This document shows positions 33,313 through 45,400 of a stretch of 64,000 bases of DNA, in pieces (positions within the stretch are counted from its first letter, which is position 1; each line of letters begins with the position of its first letter). Origin of the DNA: Haliotis asinina (Eukaryota > Mollusca > Gastropoda > Lepetellida > Haliotidae); assembly GCF_037392515.1 (NCBI RefSeq), contig NC_090291.1, positions 32,802,501-32,866,500 of the forward strand. Direction: 5' to 3'. Under the pieces are notes generated by a model. The model ran no database searches. It had not been told where the DNA came from and was given only the letters and a program-made list of their open reading frames with translations. Made by a program: the position numbers and the translations under genes.

Positions 33313-36231
33313 TCACTCGCTGTCTGGTGGAGTTAGCGGGAGGGTCAGGTCGTTTCGGGCCAGGAATCTCTTCAGCCATGACTTTGAAGCCTTGAAGTTC
33401 CCTCCCACGACCTGTCTAGCGTATTCCTTGAGTTGGCGACGAGAGAGGGAGAGTTCCATATCCCTGTGCTCCCACACGTACACGACTATCTTGTCTTCCT
33501 TGTCCTGTCTGAAACAGGTGAGATTGTCAGTAACAAGAACGTGTGCGTATGGTTTAAATATTCCAGCAATGTCACGAAGCGGAATGGATGGTGGGTTAGC
33601 CTTGTGGTTAAAGCTTCCGCTAGTCACGCCGAAGACCCGGGTTCGATTCCCCACAAGGGTACAATATGTGAAATCCGTCTCTATAGTATTCCCTGCGGTG
33701 ATATTGCCAGAATATTGCTAAAAACGGCGTAATACAATACTCATTCGCGAAGCGAAAAACTATAATTCGGCTTCATGCACTGAACCCGTCTTGGGAATCG
33801 AACACGGCGTGACAAGCCAATTGACGAGTCACTTTTGTATTTACCGCCCCTGTGAAGTACGTGTAATAAATTTTGTGGGTTGTTAGAATTGCAAGACTAA
33901 GTCGTTTTGTTTATTCCACTGTGTCCACACTCGGTTAGCTGGTGTATTATACCTACCTGTTATTATTAATCAACAGTCAAAATGATCCGCCATGTTGGTA
34001 GGCGATTTACTGCTTATCAATATCGTTCAAACGACTCTGGGGTGGTGGGATGGCCTTGTGGTAAAAGCATTCCCTCGTCACGCCGAAGACCCGGGTTCTA
34101 CTCCCCACGTGGTACAATGAGAGGTTTGTTTTACGGAATCTCCCACCATGATATTACTGGAATATTACTAAAGAGCGTAAAAGCAAACTCACCCACTCAA
34201 ACGACCCTATATATTGAAACCCGTCCATGTTTTCACTTCACCTAACTCTCTATGAATGTTTTAAAAAGGGAAAGAAGCAAGGCCTTTTAAAAAGTGAGCA
34301 TTTTTTTTCGGCAAATTTGAATTAACATAATTAACATAATTACCCATAAACCCTTCCGGAGCCAGTGATTTGCTCTGGCTTTTGTGTGGAGGAGGGCGTA
34401 TCGTGTGGGGTTGTGACAGCAGGAGTCTTGTGTTCCTCCCTCAACGGCAGTGCCTCCATCTTCCCAGCGTGGCTGTGTCGACGATACTTCTTCCTTTCAT
34501 GTGTAGACACTGTCGGTGACGGGGTAATGTTATCCCGGAGAGTCGTCGACCGATCTGAGGTTGGTGGTGCTTTGGCGCCTGGATCGTTCTGTCCAAGTTG
34601 GAAAATAGTGAATCATTTATGTGCACTCTACCTCAAATCGCAGACAATCTTCCTCAAGGAGAATTTGCTAAAATTGAATTGAGTGAGTGTGTGAATTCAC
34701 TTTGCACTCGGCAATATTCCAGCTATATAGCGGCGGTCTGTAAATAATTGAGTCTGGACCAGACAATCCAGTGATCAACAACATGAGTATCGATCTGCGC
34801 AGTGGGGTACCGATGACATGTGTCAACCAAGTCAACGAGCCTGACCACCCGATCCTGTTAGTCGCCTCTTACGACAAGCATAGTCGCCTTTTTATGGCAA
34901 ACATGGGTTGCTGAAAGCCTATTCTACCCTGGACCTTCACAGGTCTAAAATTTAATTGCTGTCTACTGTTTGTTACATTACTTGTATAACGCCGCGCTCA
35001 GCAATATTTCACCCATATGCCGGCGGTACACGTACATTGTATATTCAAGTATGCACGTCAATCTACGGGTTGATATCGTGAGCGACCATCCACACATTGT
35101 GTCAATAAGGTCAGCGAGTTTTATCCCCTAAGTACCGTTAGTTAGTCCACCAAGCATGGGTCTTTGGAGACCAAATAATCGGGATCGTTGAGGGTTTGCT
35201 GTCTAATGGATAGCGCATGTATGTGTATTGTAGTAAAAGTAATTCAATCTAGGTCAAAATAAAAACAGGTCTAACCAGTTGTATCCCGATCAATAAAAAT
35301 TTAGAAGAAAGAAATTTAGTTCGTAGTAAATGGTTTCCTGGACTAACTGTTCTACAGTCTGTCGAATAGAACCGAGAGAGACACAGGACATGTAGAGAGA
35401 GTCGAAGCAGGGGTATTAGCTAGGCTTCAGTTATACTTTGCTTATCCGGACACTTTTCTTCAATATTGTCTGAATAAAAGTCGTTACACTGTATTTTCTG
35501 CGATATTAATAGGAACATGAGGATGGCAATCTTCCATCTTCTACACTTCTTAAAACCAGATTGAGTGAGCTTAGCTTTATTCAGCAATACACCAGTTATA
35601 TGGCGGCGGTCTGTAAATAATTGTCCTGACCAGACAATTCAGTGATCAATAGCATGAGCATCGGTATGTACAATTGGATAACATGTGTCAACCAAGTCAG
35701 TGATCCTGGCCGCATGATCCCATTAGCCGCCTCTTACGTTACGACAACCATGGGTTACTGACGATAAATTCTAACACTGATCTTCAGGGTTTTCAAGAAT
35801 AGAATGGAAACCCTCGAAACTTATACTTTTCAAACAATTATTAAATATGTCAAAGATATGCCTCATACCGTGTCGTTGTGATCTTGATCACTTACACTGT
35901 ACAATGATTTACATTTTAATCGACATGATCAGCGGAAACGAAAAAAAATAACTGGCACCAATATTTTCTGAACTTGCGTGCCTAAAAGAAAAAAAATAAA
36001 ATGAAAGAAAATGTTGCAGATGTAAATGGTGTTATTTTACTTGCATTCTTTGCTGTCAACGACACCAAAATATTGCGTCTCATTAAACATTACCTTAATC
36101 TCGAGAGCAGTTTCTGAAAAGGATCTTTTCCTCCCAGACCGTCGACTGGTTTTAGAAGTTGGGGGCGCTCGCAGCTTTGCTTCTGGAATCACATCTCCAC
36201 GCCGGGACGTACCCAGTTGCGTCTTTATCAT
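33313..36231 (-). CDS. Small CENP-B-type HTH protein, three exons
   Basis: Three exons are joined in phase: 36094-36231 (ATG), 34344-34588 (donor GTAATT) and 33313-33508 (TGA), giving 192 aa. The first 127 residues are basic and low complexity with no fold I recognise (KTSRRSGRKRSFS, HERKKYRRHSH). Residues about 134-185 match the CENP-B/Tc5 second helix-turn-helix: IVVYVWEHRDM, LSRRQLKEYARQVV and the signature NFKASKSWLKRFLARND, followed by a short tail. No DDE endonuclase domain follows, so it looks like a transposase-derived DNA-binding gene, not a transposon. An alternative exon 2 donor (GTTTAT at 34351) with acceptor at 33501 would also keep frame and drop three residues. A minus-strand TATAAAT lies 31 bp upstream of the ATG. 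Expression and function are unknown. Confidence 0.7.
33588..33750 (+). mobile_element. SINE family B copy upstream of HTH exon 3
   Basis: GGTGGGTTAGCCTTGTGGTTA (A box-like), GACCCGGGTTCGATTCCCC (near-perfect B box), then GTGATATTGCCAGAATATTGC and a tail. It lies in intron 2 of the HTH gene. Confidence 0.9.
34038..34195 (+). mobile_element. SINE family B copy
   Basis: GGGGTGGTGGGATGGCCTTG, GACCCGGGTTCTACTCCCC and ATGATATTACTGGAATATTA, in HTH gene intron 2, about 450 bp from the previous B copy. Confidence 0.85.
34680..34945 (-). mobile_element. SINE family A copy, full length
   Basis: GAGTGAGTGTGTGAATTCAC, CAATATTCCAGCTATATAGC, GACCAGACAATCCAGTGATC, CAAGCATAGTCGCCTTTTTA and CCCTGGACCTTCACAGG. 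It lies in HTH gene intron 1. Confidence 0.88.
34982..35172 (-). mobile_element. SINE family A copy, old
   Basis: CTTGTATAACGCCGCGCTCAGC, AATATTTCACCCATATGCCG, TGTGTCAATAAGGTCAGCGA and CAAGCATGGGTCTTTGGAGA; strongly diverged. Confidence 0.65.
35570..35795 (-). mobile_element. SINE family A copy
   Basis: TATTCAGCAATACACCAGTT, TATGGCGGCGGTCTGTAAAT, CAACCAAGTCAGTGATCCTG and ACCATGGGTTACTGACG, in HTH gene intron 1. Confidence 0.8.
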
Positions 36232-36261
36232 GTTGTCTACTGGCAGCTTGAGGCGCGAGTG

Positions 36262-36268
36262 ATTTATA
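36262..36268 (-). promoter_or_regulatory. TATA box of the CENP-B-HTH gene
   Basis: TATAAAT on the minus strand 31 bp before the ATG. Initiation at the usual distance would leave almost no 5' leader, unless a longer leader uses another start. Confidence 0.45.
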
Positions 36269-38088
36269 TGGGGAATGTTGAATAAAAATCCAAGACCACT
36301 TCGATCCGAGCTCTAGGGTAATAATTATTACACAAATAGTACGCGAGTATTGTATCCTGTTAAAGCCAAGCCCCACATGCATTCAAAAGCCCAACCACAA
36401 TCTTGTTTTGATAAGCAAAAAAGTGACAGTCAAAACAACTCTAGTACGAACAATTGTGTGAACCGGTGCGAGCTGATCGTGTATGTTGCACGTAGGACGT
36501 ATTTCTTGTGCATTTTGCACGCGTACCACGTGCTCCGTCGACTGAGTTTATGCAATTCATGCCCAGTGGCAAGTGTACATTGACACCTAAATATCACCAG
36601 TCCATGTTGGTGGGCATGTTATGAACGAACAGATATCTCTGATCGAGAAAAGTCAGATGAATAACAACCATCAAACGTACTTCCAGTGTACAGAGGAACA
36701 AATCACAGTCGTTCTAGTTATTTTCCTCGTGGCTCAACTGGCAAAAGACAACATACGTTTATATTGTTGAGTACTTTGCTGTTTCGAATCCATTTTTAAC
36801 GCAATTGATTTATCAATGTCAGTTACTTGAAAAACACATTGCTAAGTGTAGTCATTGGCTGAAGTACACGATGTTACTTTCAAGTAACCTAGCAACGATA
36901 TTGTTACAACAGTTTTGCTAACAAACAAAAGACAAATTTATCGCAGATGTCTTGAAGGTGACATTACGCAACATCCTGATTGCAGTGTATGCAGGTGAGA
37001 CTTCACACCTGATACACCTGTTGAGGTGACGGCTGCGTCACAACAACTTCGAAGTGTCAACAATGGTCACTCCCGATGACTGGTGGCTATCGACGTGGCG
37101 AGCTGTTTAGGCTACATAAATAATATTTCTGTTTCTCCTCACTTGTTGACAAAGAAATAATGGTCGGGTGGATATTATTTTTAAATTTTATGTCCCAAAT
37201 CACACCGCCGGCATATAGCTGGAATATTGCCGAGTGTGGCATAAAACTAAACTTGTGCCGATATTACCGATCCAAAAGCGTGGAAAAATCCCATCTTACC
37301 CATAACTTAATTAAACTTCACTGATGGTCATAACATCAACTGTTATAATTCACTACTGATTAAAACGTCTTTCCATTTCATTGGTCATGTTCATACAAGG
37401 AACTAATATTTCTTACAATTTAGGAAATACTAATTTATTTCCGATGTATCCTCATCTGTTTCTGAAAGATAAATAACAGCACAAAACTGAGACAGATATT
37501 TTCAATGGAGAGACAACAGAGGTGTATGTTTGTGTGCACAAATGTATGTCAACTCTGAATTGGCTTTCCATAGTATTTGGGAAGAAATTCCATACCATAC
37601 TCATGTGTTCGATGTTCAAGTTTTCTTTCTTTCAGTTTACAAATTTTGAATGGACATTATTACTGCTTGTCAGGAATGTCAGCTGCTTGACTGAAACAAA
37701 GCACCAGAACACTGGGCAACTGCTGTTTGACTGTCCAATGCTGACTTCTTGATAGTTATTTCACTGGTTTGCAAAAATACACAAAAGTAGTTCTTACATG
37801 ACTTGTCCATGACCTGTAATCCGATGTCATAAGGCAGCAAGGACTGAAATATGATTTTAACGAGACTGATGTTCATCTGCTTCTATCATCGAGACACCTG
37901 CGTTCCCTGACAAACAGGGTTTCAGTTGAATGATTCCTCCTGAATAGGCAAATAATGTGTGTTTTTGTGCATGTAATCTGCTAAATATGTACAATGTAGT
38001 TCCATGTTTTGGACGAATGTAGTAATGACACCAAACGACATTATGATTATTAATATATATTTTATACACAAATCACAGTCTTTGAGGG
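36269..38088. other. Intergenic between the HTH gene and NGDN
   Basis: Upstream region of the HTH gene and downstream region of NGDN. It holds an A-SINE tail fragment at about 37200-37260 (CATATAGCTGGAATATTGCC); nothing else is recognised. Confidence 0.5.
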
Positions 38089-39383
38089 TCAGTGATGTTG
38101 CTTCCTCTTCTTGAAGCCTGGAACAAACCAAAGAATATTTTCAAGAGATACCTCGTCAATGACCCCTGACCACCACGTTCAAATAAATACTTATTCATAG
38201 TCATTCTTCCCCTCAAAGAAATATTGGGGGGTGGGACACTGGTGGTGGGAGGTGCAGCAGAAGCGGTGGGGTAGCCTAGTGGATTTAGCGTTCCCTGTGG
38301 GCACAATGTGAGACACATTGTGGTGTCTGTTGCTGTGATATTGTTGGAATGTTGTTGAAAGCGATGTAAAACCATACTCGCTTGCTATAATTAATTATAA
38401 TTAATATGCAGAGTTGCTGCTCCACATCTTGCTGGACATTGGTTTGAAGCCCATATTAGTTCTGACAAAGATCCTTGGTCTTTGAGTCGATACCCATACC
38501 GAAGTGTTTCACAGAGGTTAGATTGTGGTGGGTTATATCGGTCCACTCATCATACTGAAGGCCAGGATTCAATTCCCACATAACTAAAATATGAAACGCC
38601 CATGGTGTCCCCTGTCATGATAATGCTACATAATGCTAAACACACACAGTGCCATAAAAGTGACTATGCTTGTTGTAAGAGGCGAGTAACGGGATCAGGT
38701 GGTCAGGCTCACTGACTTGGTTGACACATGTCATTGGTTCCCAATTGCGCAGATCGATGCTCATGCTGTTGACCACTGGATTGTCTGGTCAGGACTTGAT
38801 TATTTACAGACCACTGCCATATAGCTGGAATATTGCTGAGTGCGGTGTAAAACTAAACTCACTAACTTGCACACAGAGACCAAATTTATACGACAATGTC
38901 AACATCTCTCCTCCATCATCAGGTCTACTAGCCATCCTATGCCAGAATTTGAAGTACTTTTCAAAGAGGCATACAGCTGTTAGTTGCTTTCTCACAACTC
39001 TAAACTATCTCACTGTGTGTTGATTCAACCAACAACGCCCTACAATAACATCATTACAGGTAGACTAAACTGAAAGCTTTGCTGCATTTACCTTTCTTCT
39101 TTCCTTTTTTACCCTGAAACAAAACAAAAATAACATTGATAAAGTATTGCTTTTCTGTTCATGAGTTTTCACTTTCACTTAAAAACTGATCCAAGTTTAT
39201 AGTTTTCACGTATCCAAAGCACAAGACTGATCCAAGTTTTTAGTTTTCACATGTCCAAAATGCAATTTTAGTCTTCATGGTGTATGCACTCATCTCATCA
39301 TATTTGTATTAGTACTTACCATAGTGCCTTTCCTTTTCTTCCCACCCTGGAAGAGAAAAATGAATACATGTCATGGTGACGAC

Positions 39384-39437
<54 letters not shown>

Positions 39438-42400
39438 ATAGGCATACTGGCTGAATATCTATCCTCCTCAGATAACCATTATTGAAAATTTCCTCTTTGA
39501 GTTTTTAAGTAGAATAATTTAACATTTTTGCACATGATCTACAGACCATATTTTCACTGTGTTCTTACAACTTCAAGCATAACACAAGAAAAACACTTGT
39601 CTTGCATCCTGTTTGTAACAACCACTGTAAGCTAGAATTATACTATAAGGCTGTATTTGTAAGTGCTGTAATTACCAGCAGGCATGTGACCATTATGTCC
39701 ATATTATGTTAGCATATGTATACACTCTTTGTAGGCATTCTAATGTTCTAATTTGCTTATTCCTTAACACCAAAGTTAATGATAATTAATACTGTATGTT
39801 ACCATGAAGAATTACAGGCCGTTAATACAATCATGTAATGGTATCCTGAATATGGTAATTGTCGCTATCTACTGCTGTGAGACTGATACACCTAAGAGTG
39901 TGAAACAGCCAGTGGCTTGTTAAAATTCAGGCAGGCCATTAAATCTTCATAGTCGCTGACACAACTGGCTAGTAAATTTTCCAGGGGTCATTTCGTAATA
40001 TATATCGCTATTTCAAACTTTTTAAGTCATGATACACCTTTAAATAATGCAAGTTTATGAAGGAACATATGTTGTATGTTCTTTACTTTCTTAGTGAAGA
40101 AGAGATTCTGGTACTGTTTGGCACATAACTGCCAGCGCACACCAAACACCTAACCTGCTCAGCCACAATGGCTTCAACATGTGACTACTTTCTAAAAGGC
40201 ATTGTGTAATCAAAGATTATGAATTATTTTGTGGGCTAGTAACTCTCAGGAACCTACTTTGCACATAGTTATTCCTTACCTGGTCTGGCTTCCGTTTCTC
40301 ACCCCCCTCCAGGGCGCTAATATCATCGAAGTCTGTGACCCGATTCAGTGTCGACAAGGTCTGTACACTCTTCATGGCAGCCTGGAGAAAAAACAACAAG
40401 TTACATGGATTGTTTGTTATTATCACCACACCGGGGGTCTGTAAATAATCAAGTCTCGATGAGACAATCCAGTTATCAATGGCATGAGCATCAATCTATG
40501 CAACTGGGACATGATGACATGTGTCAACCAAGTCAGCGAGCCTGACCACCCAATCCCGGTAGTTGCCTCTTCCGACAAGCATGGATTGCTGGAGACCAAT
40601 TCTAAGCCGGGTCATCACAGCCAGTTACATAGATATCATCTAAGTAAACCATATGTCAATTTGGTCTTACCTTTTTCAAAAAGCTGAAATATGTGGATTT
40701 CCACGTAATCTAACATTTAAATTTATGTCATGGCAAACCCTTAAAATTTCATCTGTAGTAAGAGGTTCCAACAGAATTTCACTTGTGAATTTGATTGGCT
40801 GAGTGAAGAGCTTGTTATTCAACACTGTAAAATGGGGCATACTGGTACTTGACACTGTATTATTGGTGCAGAATCTGAGACAACATGTGTACTGAGATAT
40901 GCATGATACAGAAACATACCTTCTCCTTCTTTGTCATCGGTAACCTCAAGAAATTGGTTTCCTCGTATCTGAAAACATACACACATAATCATAACAAGAT
41001 ATCAAAATAATGCTTGAACACTGACTCGATCATATATATATATGGTTGGTATTTTGAGTGAATGTGTCGATGCTGACAATGAGAGGGCGACCTTTGACCT
41101 CATCCCCTTTATGCAGCCTTATTGTCCTTGCTATTGTCTGCCACTTGTGTCAAGATCGCTTTGTTGAGGGTCAAAATTGGCTTTCTGTCGACTTGTAGAA
41201 ATAACAATAAAGAACTGGAAGGTGTCATGAGTGATGATCGATAGGCTAATCAAATATGATTATGTTTAGAGAGGTTTCAATCGGTTGCATGCGATGGAAG
41301 TGTAGCAATTGGCAAAGCAGGCGGGCGGGGTACACCGAAGTGTCGGGCTTGCCTAGATGTATTGAACTGTGAAGAATTTCAAGTTAAGAATCATCTCAAA
41401 ATTTTTAGATATTTAAAAAAAACAAAACAACTTTAATCCTCGCAATGACAGAAGGGCCTGTGGTCGTTGCCTCAACATTCCAAGCTGACTCCCTGTTTCA
41501 CATTTTCAGCAAAAGTAAATCCAGAACACACAACTTACTCAAGGCGTTCCTTTGCCTTCCTGTTTTCCGACATTCTGTGTAGGTCTGTAGACTCCTGGAA
41601 TATATCACAAACAAGAGCATCATGTATCATGTTTGACCTCCAGAAACAGTTATGATCATTGCCGCCTAAGCCCTTCATCTCCTCATACTCACAAAGAGAC
41701 ACCAGAACTTCAAGCACGTTTGATTCCTTGTGTTAAGTAACTGTTTAATGAAACAGAACAAATCTACTAACATGTTTAACCACCAGTATCAGCACATTTC
41801 TACTAACAATCTGAAACTTGTTACAGATATTCAACTGATAAAGCGACAAGAAGCTGCCATGAAATGTTCTTACAAAAAAAGTGATGCTGTTTTACATTTA
41901 AAACTAATAAAATCTTCTTCCACACTTTAAAGCTTATCAAAGGCATTGTTCATTTTGTTTGATCATACACGTTAGTTTCCAGTGATAACACCTAAGAGTT
42001 AGGACTGTGATGAATTTGTTAACAAGAAATTGTATTTGATACAACAGAACTTGATGTTTCTATTAATTTCATAGATGAATACCCTACCTTCACTTCCTCA
42101 GGGCCATCATAGTACTGGTCCTGGAGGTCCCGTAGCATGTTGCTACTGAGTGCTCTCTTCATAGCACGCTCTGCCTGGCGCTGTTGTCGATCCAGGGCTG
42201 TCTCATCTCCAGCTGTAACAAAGGAAAAATATTACATGTGCTTCAGATTGATTTCAGTAACTAGAATTAGAGTCATATTAGAGCCACTGTCACATTATAT
42301 CAATGATGCTTTGTGAGACAGCATTCTGATGACTCCAGATTGATTGATCAATTGGTTGATTCCAAGACCTGAGAAGATCAGGTTCAGAACTGATCTTCAG

Positions 42401-45400
42401 TAACCCATGCTTGTTGTAAGAGGTGACTAAGGGGATTGAATAGTCAGGCTCAGCGAATTGGTTGACACATGTCATTGTATGCCAAATGCATAGGTCAATG
42501 CTCATGCTGTTGATCACTTGACTGTCTGGTCCAGACTCAAATATTTTCAGACCGCTGCAATATAGCTGGAATATTGCTGAATGTGGTGTAAAACTCAACT
42601 CACTCCTCACTATTTCAATGTCATAACAGATATAGTCTGGTGATTGCTAAGGTGAGCAACAATCCACTTCCTTGAAGCACAGAGTGAAACATCACTCAAA
42701 TCACAAAACCTGAAAATCTTATCATTGGGTTTCCTTTTACAACATGCATCGGTTGCTTGGGACCATTTCTAACCTGGAACTGTGATGGGACCCTTATCCA
42801 GTTGCCTTTTTTTCAGTAACGCGCTTACCTTATCCATGGGGTTGGAAATAATCAAATTTATAAACACTGTAAATGCACAGTGCAAATATGACTTCATAGA
42901 CAACAGTGTATTGTTTCTTTCACCCTTAAGACATTGTTGACAAAATTTGAATGATATTTTGATGCAAGTTTGAATGACACCACACTAGAAGCTACATCAT
43001 AGCTGAAGATCCATGACATTTGATGATGGTGGTTTCTTAAAATGGCAGTTGTTTCTCTACAGGGTGCTCAGACTGATTATGAAATAATGAGTAATAAAGA
43101 AATTAACAGACTCCAGAATTCAGACACTTCTTTCCCCAAATCAGTTTGATTTACAATTTGGGGCAATATTCAGCTGATAATTTATTCTTAAAAAGAACTT
43201 ACTGTAGTGAACAGGCGCCAGTTTGGGTGCAACATAAGCCTTTGATTTGCTCGGCTTTTCCTCATCAGCCGAGTCACTTTCTGACTCTTCTTCGTCCAGC
43301 TGTGAACAAGGAATAAAGGACATGTATACCACAGCATGCAACATTCAAACTGCCTAACTGTACCACATGAATATCAAGAATGGGCTAACCTTTAGTACAG
43401 GGATAGGGCCTGTTCTTCCCAATTATCCCCAACGATTCAGCTGTGACATCTGTTGTTCAGTTTAGTGATGGGTAGAGGCTCTTGCTTAGGAATGTTGTCA
43501 TATGTTTGAACACAGACTACTACTGGTATTGAAGTACCAAGATATTCTAAAGTGCTGCACATATACAAATGACAAGTAAATAAAGTATTTATTAACCTGT
43601 AATGCCAAAGACCTAGGTTGGATTCCCCACATGCATGGATGGGTACAGTGTATTAAGCCCCTTTCTGGTATTCCCTACCGCGACAATGCAGGAATAACCA
43701 TACTCCCTCCTCGTAGGTTCCAGGTTATGGGAAATTGTTGGAACACATATACAATTAGCTGTGATGCATGCTCACCTTGCTAACGAGGTTCTGTGGGTTG
43801 GCTTTAAATCTTAAGGGATCGCTGGCATCTGAGAAACAAAACAGAACAAATAATAAGATCCATATATCATGACTAATCTCTGAATGTGTTTTACCATGCT
43901 GATTTGGTCTCAACATAAATTTGCAAATATTTAAACATTTCCCCCCTCCACAATATCTGATGTGATATCTGTCTCACCTGAAGCTCCTGTTGTTGCTGTT
44001 TTGATAAGCTTATCAACCTGATACTTCAACTTCTGATCTATGGGTCTCATCTTCTCCAGTACCTATCAAGAGATAGGTATGTGACACACAGTTAATGTTG
44101 TGAAACCTTCAGTAAACACCAGACTGAACATCAAAGAGATTCTCTATAATACAGCAACAATCGTGTGTGTGTGTGTGTGTGCGTGCGTGCTCATACATGC
44201 ATGTGTGTGGGTGGGAGTGTATGTCTGCTTGTTTGTACAAGACATGATAAATGCCAGTTTAAGTGGGGTACCTCTTCCAGACACAATACATGAACTAGTC
44301 CTTGTTCTATGCATTTAGGAACACATGACCACTTTAATAACAAAAAACATAACATGACATATACAGTATACAGCAGATTGAACATCAATCAGATTCTCTA
44401 TAATACAGCAACATTTATTTCTGTGTGTTGTGTGTGCGTGTGCGTGTGCGTGTTTGTTGGTGGGGGGGTCGTTGTGCTTGTGTGCGGGTGAGAGTGTATA
44501 TCTGCCTGTTTGTACAAGACATGATGAATGCCGGTTTTGGAACTATGCCCTTCATTCATCCAGGCCAGCACATTATCCAATAAACCATGGAGACGTTAGG
44601 GTCTTCTTCACAGGACATCAAGGAGACTCACCGTTCTGATTTCCACAAGCCTTTCAATGCTGGCATCCCTTTCTATCGACTGTCCTGAAGTCTTCTTCAA
44701 CAGTACAAATGTGAGGTTTGTGAGGTAACTCAGGAGCATCTGGTATTTCACTTCCAGGAAACTCACCCCCTGAAAACCAGATTGATTTCACATGTATTAC
44801 AATTTTAAAACCACAAAAATTTAACTCATATATAGAGGTTTGAGAAACCTGTTATATCAAGAGTCACATGCTTCTTGCCATACTTTAAAAGCTCTTGACT
44901 GGTCATGATTTGAAATCAAGAAAGATTTCTACCAACCTGAAACCAGATTGCTTATACAACTATTACAATTTTAAAAATATGAAAATTGAACTCATACACA
45001 TAGCTTCCTGATTATATATAAAGATTTGAGAAAACAGTTATATCAAGAGTGACATGCCTCTCAACATACTTCAAAGCTTTCAAATGGTCATAATTTCAAA
45101 TCAAGAATTAGAAATAAGGTCTTCACAAAGACTTTTATCAGCTTGTCAAGCAAATTCAAGTACAATGTATTGTTCAAATGCAGAAGTAGAGTGAATGAGA
45201 GATGGTTAGATTTAACACTGCTTTTGGCAATGTCAGAGAAAGTCAATGTCATTTAACTTGTTGCATATCCAGTATTTAAGCACTCACTTTTGAAGTGTCA
45301 AACTCCCCATCTTTAACCCTCTGGAGTAATGCAGTGACATGTTGCACAGCATCCCCAGCCTTCTCCTTTATGTCCTTCAACAGTCCAATGGCAGCTGGAA

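Noticed and set aside
33588-33645. tRNA gene with near-perfect B box GGTTCGATTCC
   Set aside because: Same SINE family B head, with no closing acceptor stem.
36152-36382. 76-aa ORF overlapping exon 1 of the HTH gene
   Set aside because: Different frame from the phase-consistent exon and no in-phase continuation found.
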